Numbered from the stretch's first letter, positions 7,583 to 16,008 are shown. The stretch is DNA of 17,560 nucleotides from Candidatus Aerophobota bacterium (GCA_030607765.1 JAUWJJ010000001.1:1-17560), one strand, 5' to 3'. The notes: generated by a model from the sequence alone, not told the origin. Translations and numbers: made by a program.

Positions 7583-7626
7583 GTCAGGGAGAGATTTCAT
7601 AGGGATCTTTCCCTGACGCATCTTTT
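7583..7626 (+). terminator. Hairpin with U-run after the secreted-protein gene
   Basis: Arms 7583-7595 and 7605-7617 pair over 13 bp (GTCAGGGA and AGAT blocks separated by one G-U pair) around a 9-base loop. TCTTTTT follows at 7621-7627, four bases after the stem. It looks like a rho-independent terminator for 6692-7546 with a short gap before the U-run. A TATAAT at 7627-7632 right after it could be the -10 of the next gene, though I see no matching -35. Confidence 0.5.
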
Positions 7627-7668
7627 TATAATTAAGCAGACTACTCATACATAGTTGGAGATTGAGGT

Positions 7669-8985
7669 ATGACGCTAAGCAATCTTGCAGATAGGTATTT
7701 CAAGTTAACTGCTAATAATACCAACCTTAGAACAGAGATAAGAGCAGGAGTAGTAACCTTTATGACCATGGCTTACATAATCGTGGTCAACCCTGCTATT
7801 CTCCAAGCAGCCGGCATTCCCTTTCAAGCCTCTATGGTAGCAACCATAATCTCAGCCGCTTTTGGGACACTAATTATGGGGCTTTATGCTAAAAGACCCT
7901 TTGCCATTGCACCCTATATGGGAGAAAATGCCTTTGTTGCTTATACTGTTTGCAAAGTTCTGGGTTATTCCTGGCAAACAGCGATAGGAGCAGTATTCAT
8001 TGGTGGGGTAATTTTTACCGTCCTAACTCTCAGTGGGGCCAGGAAAATAATGAGCCAAGCTGTACCTGCTTGTCTAAAATACAGTTTTGCTGTGGGTATT
8101 GGTCTGTTTATAGCCTTTATTGGATTGGTCAATTCTGGTATAGTAACTTTAGGAGTTGAAGGTGCACCAGTACATTTAGGAAATTTAACTAACAGGGCAG
8201 TTTTATTAGCTCTCTTTGGTTTTCTACTTATTAGTATACTGCTAATCAGGAAAGTTAAAGGAGCACTTTTGATTGGCATTGTCGTTACCTCTTTGGTTGG
8301 CTTTGTTATCGGGGTTGATAAAGCTCCAGAGCGGTGGGTTTCTTTACCTCCAAGCTTAGGCCCAATTTTTCTGAAGTTGGATATTCTGGGAGCGCTTAAC
8401 TGGGGCTTTTTCGCTGTAATTCTAACTATGTTTACTATGGATTTCTTAGATACTATGGGCACACTTATAGGTGTTTCTGTCAAGGCAGGTTTTTTGGACA
8501 AGACAGGGAATTTGCCAGAGATTGAGAAACCAATGTTAGCTGATGCCTTAGCCACTGTCTTTGGAGCATTGTTAGGCACAACAACTACTGGGACATATAT
8601 TGAGTCCGCTGCTGGTACTGAAGAAGGTGGTCGAACCGGATTAACAGCTCTGGTAGTAGCAGCCTTATTTCTTTTAGGGTTGTTCTTTTCTCCCTTTTTT
8701 GCAGCAATTCCAGCAGCAGCTACAGCACCGGCTTTAATCATAGTTGGACTGCTTATGATGAGTCCTATAACTAAAATCAATTTCAAGGACTATACTGAAG
8801 TTATACCTGCATTTGCAGTGATAGCACTAATGAGTTTCACCTATAATATAGGTGTTGGATTATGTGGGGGTTTTGTGCTATTCCCCCTTTGCAAACTGGC
8901 TGGAGGGAAATTTAGAGAGGTGTATCCTGCAGCATGGATATTATTTGCTCTGTGCTTGCTCTTCTTTATCTTTTATCCCTATTGA
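7669..8985 (+). CDS. NCS2-family purine (guanine/hypoxanthine-type) permease
   Basis: A 438-residue integral membrane protein of the AzgA/PbuG/GhxP branch of NCS2, importing hypoxanthine, guanine or adenine, probably with H+. The N-terminal signature RAGVVTFMTMAYIIVVNP, then PYMGENAFVAYTV near residue 85 and GTTTTGTYIESAAGTEEGG near 305, are all family hallmarks; the last pair lie in the two half-helix segments that line the substrate site. About 12-14 hydrophobic helices are visible and the length is normal. The ribosome site is GGAG at 7652-7655 or GAGG closer in. No purine-riboswitch core is recognisable upstream. The STAS/kinase gene starts 51 bp downstream with no terminator between, so the two are probably co-transcribed. 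Exact substrate unknown. Confidence 0.93.
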   Translation: MTLSNLADRYFKLTANNTNLRTEIRAGVVTFMTMAYIIVVNPAILQAAGIPFQASMVATIISAAFGTLIMGLYAKRPFAIAPYMGENAFVAYTVCKVLGYSWQTAIGAVFIGGVIFTVLTLSGARKIMSQAVPACLKYSFAVGIGLFIAFIGLVNSGIVTLGVEGAPVHLGNLTNRAVLLALFGFLLISILLIRKVKGALLIGIVVTSLVGFVIGVDKAPERWVSLPPSLGPIFLKLDILGALNWGFFAVILTMFTMDFLDTMGTLIGVSVKAGFLDKTGNLPEIEKPMLADALATVFGALLGTTTTGTYIESAAGTEEGGRTGLTALVVAALFLLGLFFSPFFAAIPAAATAPALIIVGLLMMSPITKINFKDYTEVIPAFAVIALMSFTYNIGVGLCGGFVLFPLCKLAGGKFREVYPAAWILFALCLLFFIFYPY

Positions 8986-9036
8986 GGCTCATTAACAGTT
9001 CGGACATTAAAATTAAGATTTTTAACGGAGGGAAAA

Positions 9037-11469
9037 ATGGAAATTATCTCTAAATTTATTAAAAATATTCCGGTTCTATTTTTAAAAGGTCGTCTTGATG
9101 GATTGGGTGCCAAAGAGTTAGAAAACGAACTTATTCAGGTTACCATTCCAAAATCAAAGACTCTAATAATTGATTTTCAGCAAGTTGATTATTTAAGTAG
9201 TGCAGGTATAAGAGTTATCCTCTCACTTCATAAAAAATTAAAAAAGGAAGGAGGAAATTTGAAATTAGCTTCTTTATCCTCTCTTCCCTTGCAGGTCCTG
9301 GAAATTACCGGTCTTACCGATGTTTTTAGTATTAAAGCAAACCTTGAAGAAGCTTTAAGTGAGTTAGCTAAGCTAAAAAAAAGCGAGAAAATCATTTCTC
9401 AATGGGATAAATTACCCAAGCATAAAATAGATGGTGGAGTTTATACCTTTCTTTCAGGAAAAGAATTTCCCACCTATCTGGAGTTATCCGGAAATATCTC
9501 AGATATTTTGCACGCTCGATGCAGCAAGGATGATGTTTATTTAAAATCATTTTCAGGGAATGAGTATTCAATAGGATTGGGAGCTTTGGGAAAGAATATC
9601 CAGAACTGTCTTGAGGTAATGGGGGAGATGATTAGTCTCAAAGGGATCATTGCCTGGCTTCCCATTAAAAATCCAGACACTCCAGATTTTCTCATTGTCA
9701 GAAAAAGCAAGCAAAAAATTATTGGGAATTATCTTTTTGATGTAGCTTTAAAGGGAGAATTTAACCAGATAGTAGCCCTGGAGACAAAAGATCGAAAAAG
9801 GGGAATAGAAATAGGTAATCTATACAGTAACCTATTTAGAATTTGCCGGGAACACTATCTGGATTTTAAAGGAGTTCTGGGATTGGTTATGCTGACTAAA
9901 GTACAGGAGCTTTACTCAGGGGGGATTAAGGAAATTCCACTTAAATCTTTGAACTCTTCCAAGAAGATGACTACCAAGGATTGGCATTGGATAGAGGATA
10001 TTTCTCAGAATAAACCTGAATATCAGAATATAACTGCCCTGGTAATAGGAATAGGGATAGACCTTGAGGCTGATTTATCCGGCTATGATAACGATGCTCT
10101 TAATTCTCTTTTTTATCTGCATCCTTTAAATATCAAAGGACGAGAGTATCTTCTCCATAATCATGGGATAATTTTTCCCTCTCAGGATATTTCCTTGAGA
10201 GGTGCTGATCTGGAAAATGAGATTTCTAAAATTGTTCAAAGTGAAAAATTTTTGGATGTAAGGCATCTTCTGGATGCAACTACTGTAAGTGAGGCCTTAA
10301 TAGGACTGTTCTTCATTCAGGAAATTCATAGAAAAAAAGAGAAATCTCTTGTAATTAAAATGGAAGGTGAGGGACAACCATTAAGTAAAGAGCATTCCTT
10401 GATTACTCGAAAATTATTTGCCGATTCTAAAGAAATTGAACTTTATCCCTTGGGAGGAGGTTTTAGTGGCTCTCGAGTCTTTAGAGTGTCCAGTTGGGAT
10501 AACCAGGGTAGAAAACAGATACCTATGGTGATGAAAATAGGAAGTTTGGAAGAAATACAACGAGAAATAAAAGCCTTTGAAAAATATGTTAAAAAATTTA
10601 TCTTAAATAATGCCACTAATTTATTTGATTGGGTTACGCAGAAAAAAGAAGGGGGTCTGACTTATAATTTTGTAGGTTTATCTGGACCTGATCCTCAGAT
10701 TTTTTCCTTTGATGAGTTTTACCGCTCTCATTCTATCAATGAGATTCTACCTATCTTAAATACAGTTTTTCATAATATTCTAAAACCCTGGTATAGACAG
10801 CCTACTTATAGTGATTTATCTCTTTATCAAGAATATAATTTTACCGGGCATCTATCCCTTATTATTGATTGTGTTAAAGAAGAGCTTTCTATTGATGATA
10901 GTGAAAAATGGGTAAAGTTTTCCAAAATAAAAAAGAATTTTATAAATCCCCTTTATGTGCTTAAAAATAGTTTCCCTGAAAGACTGAATAAAAAGTTTTC
11001 CTCTTATCAGAGTATTGTTCATGGAGACCTTAATCTAAGAAATATTTTACTGGATAATAAAAATAATATCTGGATTATTGATTTTAGCGAAACTCATCAA
11101 GGACACATTTTAAAAGATTTGGTTAAGTTAGAAGCTACAATTAAGTTTGAAAGCTTTAATTTAAAAGGATGGAATGAGCTTGAAAGTATGCTCAAACTTG
11201 AAGAAGAAATGTTAAAACCTGAAGAATTTAAGCAAATTCCTCAAATTAGCTTTTCCTTAAAAAATCCCTGGATGGAAAAAATCTATCGTATGGTTCAAAA
11301 AATCAGGGAAATTGCCAATGAAGTTACCCTTTTAGAAGAGGATATCTCTCAATACTATCTGGCACTGTTGTATTTTACTATTCAGGTACTTCGATATCCA
11401 CAAATTTCAGAATTTACTAAAAGATACGCCCTTTTCTCTGCCTCCTTAATCTGTGATAAACTAAAATAG
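9037..11469 (+). CDS. STAS-domain / kinase-like fusion protein
   Basis: An 810-residue cytoplasmic protein with three parts. Residues 1-110 are a STAS domain (anti-sigma-factor antagonist fold); DYLSSAGIRVIL places S55 where SpoIIAA carries its phosphorylated serine. Residues about 120-430 form a domain I cannot name; pieces such as KGIIAWLPIKNPDTPDFLIV suggest a degenerate phosphatase-like fold, but no PP2C metal aspartates are evident. Residues about 460-730 are an aminoglycoside/choline-kinase-like fold: glycine-rich GGGFSGSRVF (473-482), K500 in VMKIG, catalytic HGDLNLRN (H662, D664, N669) and IIDFSE with D682. All key kinase residues are present. Similar kinase-like domains are described as 'ternary complex associated' in NTPase conflict systems; this link is from memory. 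GGAGGG precedes the ATG. It directly follows the purine permease, so it may sense or regulate transport. Confidence 0.8.
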   Translation: MEIISKFIKNIPVLFLKGRLDGLGAKELENELIQVTIPKSKTLIIDFQQVDYLSSAGIRVILSLHKKLKKEGGNLKLASLSSLPLQVLEITGLTDVFSIKANLEEALSELAKLKKSEKIISQWDKLPKHKIDGGVYTFLSGKEFPTYLELSGNISDILHARCSKDDVYLKSFSGNEYSIGLGALGKNIQNCLEVMGEMISLKGIIAWLPIKNPDTPDFLIVRKSKQKIIGNYLFDVALKGEFNQIVALETKDRKRGIEIGNLYSNLFRICREHYLDFKGVLGLVMLTKVQELYSGGIKEIPLKSLNSSKKMTTKDWHWIEDISQNKPEYQNITALVIGIGIDLEADLSGYDNDALNSLFYLHPLNIKGREYLLHNHGIIFPSQDISLRGADLENEISKIVQSEKFLDVRHLLDATTVSEALIGLFFIQEIHRKKEKSLVIKMEGEGQPLSKEHSLITRKLFADSKEIELYPLGGGFSGSRVFRVSSWDNQGRKQIPMVMKIGSLEEIQREIKAFEKYVKKFILNNATNLFDWVTQKKEGGLTYNFVGLSGPDPQIFSFDEFYRSHSINEILPILNTVFHNILKPWYRQPTYSDLSLYQEYNFTGHLSLIIDCVKEELSIDDSEKWVKFSKIKKNFINPLYVLKNSFPERLNKKFSSYQSIVHGDLNLRNILLDNKNNIWIIDFSETHQGHILKDLVKLEATIKFESFNLKGWNELESMLKLEEEMLKPEEFKQIPQISFSLKNPWMEKIYRMVQKIREIANEVTLLEEDISQYYLALLYFTIQVLRYPQISEFTKRYALFSASLICDKLK

Positions 11470-11489
11470 TAAAAAACTTGTTCTTTTTC

Positions 11490-12932
11490 TTACTGCTTGC
11501 CTAAGTTAGATTTTCCCTTTTTGACAAATACCTGATAAGCCAATACGAGCACCCCGATGGCGCACAACAAAACTATGATTCCAATCACAGCAAGAGGCCA
11601 TTGTCTCTTGGGAACATAGGTATTCACTATGTTATATCCCATAGCTGTCATCCCGGTCACCATTATTATAATAAATGGTATAATATAATATCTTGTTTTC
11701 CTTCCTGACATCATAAGAAAGACCGCAGCCGCGAGCAATGCTAACCCAGCCATAATTTGGTTAGTGGCACCAAAAAGAGGCCAGAGTGTCACACCATATG
11801 GAAGTTTTTTAGCCCAGGGAAAAATGAGAAGTATGATTATCACGAGTCCGGGGATTAAGGAAACGGTTCTATTTTGAAATATTTTGGGTGCATTGAAAGT
11901 CTTAGCACATTCTGCCACAGCTATCCTCGTGAATCTTCCTGCAGAATCCAATGTTGTCATAGCAAAGCTGACAGCCACTACAGCCATAAATGCGCCCGCG
12001 AATGTTCCTGGTATACGCAAAGCTCCCAGTATGTTTGAACCTCCCTCAGCCCAAATTACAGGCCACTTAGCTTCACCCCAAACACCATAGAATTTTACAT
12101 AGCTTACCGCACTTAAACCCACAACCGCCGTAATTAAAGCGATTACTGATAGATAACCTTCTCCAAGCATAGCACCGTAGCCAATACGTCTAGCATCTTG
12201 TTCATTTTCGATTTGCTTGGACGATGTCTCACTACCTACTATTGAATGCCACCCCGATATAGCACCACAAGCAATGGTTATCATTACGAACGGCCAGATA
12301 GGCGGTGCACCTTGAGGAGCGACTCTCACCGCTGGGGCAACTACCTGTGCCCCAGTACCCAGCGCAAATATTGCTATGGTAAGAATTCCCATAGCAATGA
12401 TTAATTCGTGGAAATTGATGTAATCCCTCGCTTGTACCAAGAACCAGACAGGCAAACGAGCAGCAACTAACATATAAGCGAGTAGAATGACTACCCAGGT
12501 ATTATAAGAAAGAGTTAAGGGATAACGAATACCAACCAGAATCATACCATACATTATCACCACAGCTACAAGTGTACCTATAGCTATGTTTACTCTAAAC
12601 TTGTAGTGAATTACACATCCTATAATTATGGCCAAAGGAATTTCAATCCAAATAGACCACACTGATGCTGGGTATTCAGAGAGAAGTACAGCTATAACGT
12701 GTATGAATACTGCACTGAGTAGAATCAAAACAAAGAATGTAATTATATACATCAATTGTGAAGCTCTGAATCCCATCAGATCTTTGAGATAATCTGCAAT
12801 TCCTCTACCCTCATGTCTGAGAGAAATTACGAGAGTACCGAAGTCATGGACAGCTCCCATAAATACTGTGCCCAATATGATCCAAAACAAAGCGGGCAAC
12901 CAACCCCAAATAGCAGCAACTATAGGACCCAT
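11490..12932 (-). CDS. cstA: CstA-family carbon-starvation transporter (5'-truncated frame)
   Basis: A multi-spanning membrane protein of the CstA/BtsT family, which imports peptides or pyruvate. The open frame from ATG 12932 gives 480 residues beginning MGPIVAAIWGWLPALFWIILG, which in relatives lies about 70 residues inside the protein. The characteristic GAVHDFGTLVISLRHEGRGI follows, and GCGAISGWHSIVGSE is the conserved core loop. About 13 hydrophobic helices are visible. The missing N-terminal part is still present upstream (12933-13145) in the same frame but interrupted by a TAA, so a restart at 12932 would lack the conserved GHHF segment and the first helix, and there is no ribosome site there. 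The 3' end converges with the STAS/kinase gene, 20 bp apart. Family certain; functionality doubtful. Confidence 0.85.
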   Translation of the reverse strand: MGPIVAAIWGWLPALFWIILGTVFMGAVHDFGTLVISLRHEGRGIADYLKDLMGFRASQLMYIITFFVLILLSAVFIHVIAVLLSEYPASVWSIWIEIPLAIIIGCVIHYKFRVNIAIGTLVAVVIMYGMILVGIRYPLTLSYNTWVVILLAYMLVAARLPVWFLVQARDYINFHELIIAMGILTIAIFALGTGAQVVAPAVRVAPQGAPPIWPFVMITIACGAISGWHSIVGSETSSKQIENEQDARRIGYGAMLGEGYLSVIALITAVVGLSAVSYVKFYGVWGEAKWPVIWAEGGSNILGALRIPGTFAGAFMAVVAVSFAMTTLDSAGRFTRIAVAECAKTFNAPKIFQNRTVSLIPGLVIIILLIFPWAKKLPYGVTLWPLFGATNQIMAGLALLAAAVFLMMSGRKTRYYIIPFIIIMVTGMTAMGYNIVNTYVPKRQWPLAVIGIIVLLCAIGVLVLAYQVFVKKGKSNLGKQ

Positions 12933-13145
12933 TATGGGAGCAGCACCGGCTATCGAAGAAAAATGATGTCCCCAAACAATGTACCATTTAGTAGGAACAT
13001 ATTCAAATTCATCGTTAAATTAATAGGCTGGCGTAACTCTTTTAGAGTCTAACTTCCAGATTTTCTCTGCCAAGAATTTAGAATAAAAGCAGTAAGCTAA
13101 GAAGAAGCAAATAATAGCAATTATTACAAATACGATCGCATTTAT
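12933..13145 (-). pseudogene. cstA: N-terminal coding part of cstA, interrupted by a stop
   Basis: Seventy-one codons in frame with the downstream cstA. The first part reads (I)NAIVFVIIAIICFFLAYC, a normal first CstA helix, then KFLAEKIWKLDSKRVTPAY, a TAA at 13022-13020, then FNDEFEYVPTKWYIVWGHHF and SSIAGAAPI, the conserved pore-entry segment. GAGGAGG (13159-13153) is correctly placed seven bases before an ATA codon (13145-13143), exactly where an ATG is expected, so the start appears to be ATA. Two defects, a rare start codon and one nonsense codon at position 42, in otherwise well-preserved sequence suggest recent inactivation or two sequencing errors. The binding-protein fusion ends 76 bp upstream. 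Confidence 0.75.
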
Positions 13146-13221
13146 AGTTTTACCTCCTCAAACTCAGTTCATTTTTTGCTCTGTAGTTTTGTGGGGTCAG
13201 GACATTTCTCAATTAATAAAG

Positions 13222-15399
13222 CTAAGGAAGTTTACCCACTACATTTGGTTCAAAATGATAAATCTCTCGCAGCTCCTTGTCAGTCATCCCTGGAAAAACT
13301 TTAAACTCTCCCTTTATAATTGCTTGCTTTTTTTCCTCAATCATCTTCCTTACATCCTCAGGAACTAAATCACTAAAGGGAGCAAGTTTTACCCCTTTCT
13401 TAGATAATCCATACCACCAGTCCTGTCCTGAATACTCATGCCATGTTCCCTCATGCACTGCTCTTACTATATCAATCATAATGGGAGCCCAGTTCCAAAC
13501 GGCACCAATTAAATAAACATGGGGAGCAAATCTTTTCAAATCTGAGTTAAGACTTATGTAGTAGACACCTTTCTCATCTGCTGCCACAGCTGGAGCATAG
13601 GAATCGGAATGATTAGTTATAATATCGCATCCATTATCAATAAGGGATAAAGTTACTTCTCTCTCTTTTGGTGGGTTATACCATTCACCTATCCACTCTA
13701 CATAAACCTTAGCCTTAGGATTAACCAAAGCAACTCCTTTGGCAAAGGCATCGATTCCCCTTATCACTTCAGATGTTGGAAGGGCAGCAGTGTAGCCAAT
13801 TTTATTTGTTTTAGTCATAGCACCAGCTACCATTCCAACCAGGAACTTGACTTCATACATCCTTCCAAAGTATATGCCTGTATTAGGGGTCTCTTTATCA
13901 ACCCCAGCTCCCCACATAAATATGACATCGGGGTAATCTGGAGCTACTTCCTCAATATATTTCCCAAAATTGTAACTGTGGCAAAAGATTACTTTGTATC
14001 CTGCCTTTGCATATTTCCTCATTATCCCGGGAGCATCATGACCGCAGGCATTCTCCTCCTCTGAGAGTTCAACATAGGGCAACGCATCAGCCATCCTCTG
14101 AGCTCCCAGGTGAGCCTCGTAGGTCCAGCCGTAGTCACCTATTGGACCAATATGAAGGACAGCTATTTTTAGCACAGGTTCCCTTTCTTCCCAGGAAGGG
14201 GTAGGATATATGGCAGAACCAGTGGCAAAACGGTTTGGCCAGACAGTGACCTTTTTTCCCTTTTGAATCTGAACAGTCACCATTGGGTTGTAAATGTCCC
14301 TTCCTTGCTCATTGAACCTTATCCGTCCATAAAAAGTCATATTATCTAAGGACGCTAAGGATTCCTTAACCTTTTCACAATCAAGAGAAGATGCTTTTCC
14401 CAGGGCAAGCTGATAGGCAAATCCACAGGCAGTAGCGGCAGCCGAATGATAATCTGGCTCCTTTCCAAACCTCTCCTGGAAAAGTTGGGCATAGTCTTCA
14501 GAGCTTCCAAAGATGGGACCATAGTAGGGAAGATTGGATGTCCACTGGGTTGTGCCAAAAATATAATTGGCATCCTTACCTAACTCATTAGCAAAAGCAG
14601 GGTCAGAAGGAGCTACAGTTATACCGAACATCTCAGGGCTTAATCCCACTGTTTTGGCGATTCTAACAAACGATAGTGCCTCTTCAAAGTGAGCAGAGAA
14701 AAGAACCATATTCGGGTCATCGCCCTTTAAGACATTCAGGATGGAGGGTAGCTCCGCCTTATTTTCAAAGGTGATGAAGGAGATAATCTCAAATCCTAAA
14801 CGTTTAGCGTGCTGTTTTGCACCTTGGGCAGTACTCAAAGAAAAAATATCATCTGCTGATACAATTGCTACTCTGTTTGGCTTTGGATAAAGTGATGCTG
14901 CACCTTTCAAAATATTCTTGAAGTAATCACTGGCAGGGCCCAAAAGCCCAAAGGTATACTTAAAACCTGAGTTGAATATCTTTTCCGCAGCACCTCCACC
15001 CTGAACCATAGGAACTCGGTATTTTTCTGCTACTGCAGCCGCCTCAAAATTACAGTTGCTTCCATAGGGACCAAGGAGAAAGTTGACTTTATCCTTGGCA
15101 ATGAGTTTCTCCACCAGTGAAGCTGTCTTCTGTGGATTGCTTTCGTCATCGTAATAGATGATATCAATGAGGTATCTATCTTTGCTGATGAGGATTCCTC
15201 CCTGTGAATTGACGTGGTCCTTCCACAGTTCATACCCCTCTTTAGTGAGACAACCTTCTTCTTCAAGTTTGCCACTTAAGCTCAATGCACAGCCGAACCG
15301 AATCTCTTTTGACTCTTCCTTGGCGTAAACAGTGAGAGTCGGGATCAAAAAAACCACTGCCATTAAACCAACAACTATCTTAAATTTGTAGTTTAACAT
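13222..15399 (-). CDS. Fusion of two periplasmic binding proteins (LivJ-type + BMP/PnrA-type)
   Basis: A 725-residue exported protein. The signal peptide MLNYKFKIVVGLMAVVFLIP ends near VYA (residue 26), and there is no lipobox. Residues about 30-390 are a branched-chain-amino-acid-type (LivJ/Peripla_BP_6) domain, with RFGCALSLSG, LLGPYGSNCNFEAAAVAEKY and SADDIFSLSTAQGAKQHAKRLG. Residues about 405-725 are a complete BMP/PnrA-type domain, with IGPIGDYGWTYEAHLGAQRM, GRMYEVKFLVGMVAGAMTK and NSDLKRFAPHVYLIGAVWNW; characterised members bind purine nucleosides. Both belong to type 1 binding-protein folds but different families. AGGAGG lies inside the possible upstream extension, so I start at 15399 rather than the ATG 18 bases earlier. 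No ABC permease or ATPase gene is in the window. It precedes cstA on the same strand, possibly in one transcript. Confidence 0.88.
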   Translation of the reverse strand: MLNYKFKIVVGLMAVVFLIPTLTVYAKEESKEIRFGCALSLSGKLEEEGCLTKEGYELWKDHVNSQGGILISKDRYLIDIIYYDDESNPQKTASLVEKLIAKDKVNFLLGPYGSNCNFEAAAVAEKYRVPMVQGGGAAEKIFNSGFKYTFGLLGPASDYFKNILKGAASLYPKPNRVAIVSADDIFSLSTAQGAKQHAKRLGFEIISFITFENKAELPSILNVLKGDDPNMVLFSAHFEEALSFVRIAKTVGLSPEMFGITVAPSDPAFANELGKDANYIFGTTQWTSNLPYYGPIFGSSEDYAQLFQERFGKEPDYHSAAATACGFAYQLALGKASSLDCEKVKESLASLDNMTFYGRIRFNEQGRDIYNPMVTVQIQKGKKVTVWPNRFATGSAIYPTPSWEEREPVLKIAVLHIGPIGDYGWTYEAHLGAQRMADALPYVELSEEENACGHDAPGIMRKYAKAGYKVIFCHSYNFGKYIEEVAPDYPDVIFMWGAGVDKETPNTGIYFGRMYEVKFLVGMVAGAMTKTNKIGYTAALPTSEVIRGIDAFAKGVALVNPKAKVYVEWIGEWYNPPKEREVTLSLIDNGCDIITNHSDSYAPAVAADEKGVYYISLNSDLKRFAPHVYLIGAVWNWAPIMIDIVRAVHEGTWHEYSGQDWWYGLSKKGVKLAPFSDLVPEDVRKMIEEKKQAIIKGEFKVFPGMTDKELREIYHFEPNVVGKLP

Positions 15400-15449
15400 A
15401 ATTTCCTCCTCTTTCATTTACTTAAGCTTATCTCACTAGCCTTAAGTTC

Positions 15450-15599
15450 AAAATGCTGTAACTATTCAGGTTTGTCTTTTTACCCCGTTGGATAAACCTG
15501 CGGTGAATAATTGTTTAATAATTCTTTAGTATTCAATTTTTCTCTTTCCACAATTAATAACATTTGTGTTCATTCGTGGCTAAATAGTTACAAAATGCT
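15450..15599. mobile_element. MITE-like insertion with 8-bp target duplication
   Basis: A 134-bp core (15458-15591) has terminal inverted repeats GTAACTATTCAG and CTAAATAGTTAC, which pair at 11 of 12 positions. It is flanked by the exact direct repeat AAAATGCT at 15450-15457 and 15592-15599, as left by transposition. It contains no open frame; an inner hairpin CAGGTTT/AAACCTG lies at the left end. Removing it and one duplicate restores a continuous sequence between the binding-protein gene and the 109-aa gene, whose stop codon uses the last duplicated base. It must be moved by a transposase encoded elsewhere. Confidence 0.75.
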
Positions 15600-15928
15600 T
15601 ATCTAAATCTCTTCCAAAAATTCTTAGCCATCCATTTATTTATCCACACTCTCTTGAACATTTTACGGAGTAAAGGATCACCAAGCAATCTTTTAATTCC
15701 CTCTCCCTGTAATAAAACTTTATAGGCAAAAGAAGAGGAAGAAACAATCTCCATCTCTATACCTTTCCTTGTTTTCTTCATTTTTTCTATTCTATCCAAG
15801 GATGTAAAAGAATCAACCTTTCCATCTATATAAACCTTAACGTTGTTAAGCACAACCTCACCAGCATACATGGTCTTTCTCCCGCCTTCCAACCTTATAT
15901 ATAAACCTTTACCATAGCTAATTTTCAT
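15599..15928 (-). CDS. Hypothetical small basic protein, 109 aa
   Basis: A protein rich in Lys/Arg with no signal peptide or membrane helix. The first two thirds look beta-rich (YIRLEGGRKTMYAGEVVLNN, then VKVYIDGKV), while the end is helical and strongly basic (LLRKMFKRVWINKW to WKRFR). I recognise no family; the shape could suit nucleic-acid or membrane-surface binding. A perfect consensus promoter lies 52 bp upstream (15980-16008), supporting the ATG at 15928 as transcribed. A better ribosome site, GGGAG, precedes a second ATG at 15871 (MYAGEVV), which would give 90 residues. The stop codon abuts the MITE-like insertion. Confidence 0.6.
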   Translation of the reverse strand: MKISYGKGLYIRLEGGRKTMYAGEVVLNNVKVYIDGKVDSFTSLDRIEKMKKTRKGIEMEIVSSSSFAYKVLLQGEGIKRLLGDPLLRKMFKRVWINKWMAKNFWKRFR

Positions 15929-15979
15929 TTTTATAGTCTCTATTTTCTTTAGCTAACTTTTTATATAATGTTTGATACA

Positions 15980-16008
15980 ATTATAAATTGAGAATTAAAG
16001 GGTGTCAA
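15980..16008 (-). promoter_or_regulatory. Perfect-consensus sigma-70 promoter
   Basis: On the minus strand TTGACA (16008-16003), a 17-bp spacer, and TATAAT (15985-15980): both hexamers and the spacing are exactly consensus. Transcription should start near 15973, leaving a leader of about 45 bases before the 109-aa gene. Confidence 0.75.

Noticed and set aside
7547..7668. Purine riboswitch before the NCS2 permease
   Set aside because: No conserved purine-aptamer core is visible; the structure there is a simple hairpin with a U-run.
7965..8786. A 273-codon open frame on the minus strand inside the purine permease
   Set aside because: It mirrors the permease codons, has a low-complexity Ala/Pro/Lys-rich translation and no ribosome site; it is an antisense shadow.
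13020..13022. Reassigned TAA (alternative genetic code) to explain the intact frame of cstA
   Set aside because: Other genes here (hpt, surface protein, pyrF) end properly at TAA, so a local mutation or sequencing error is simpler.
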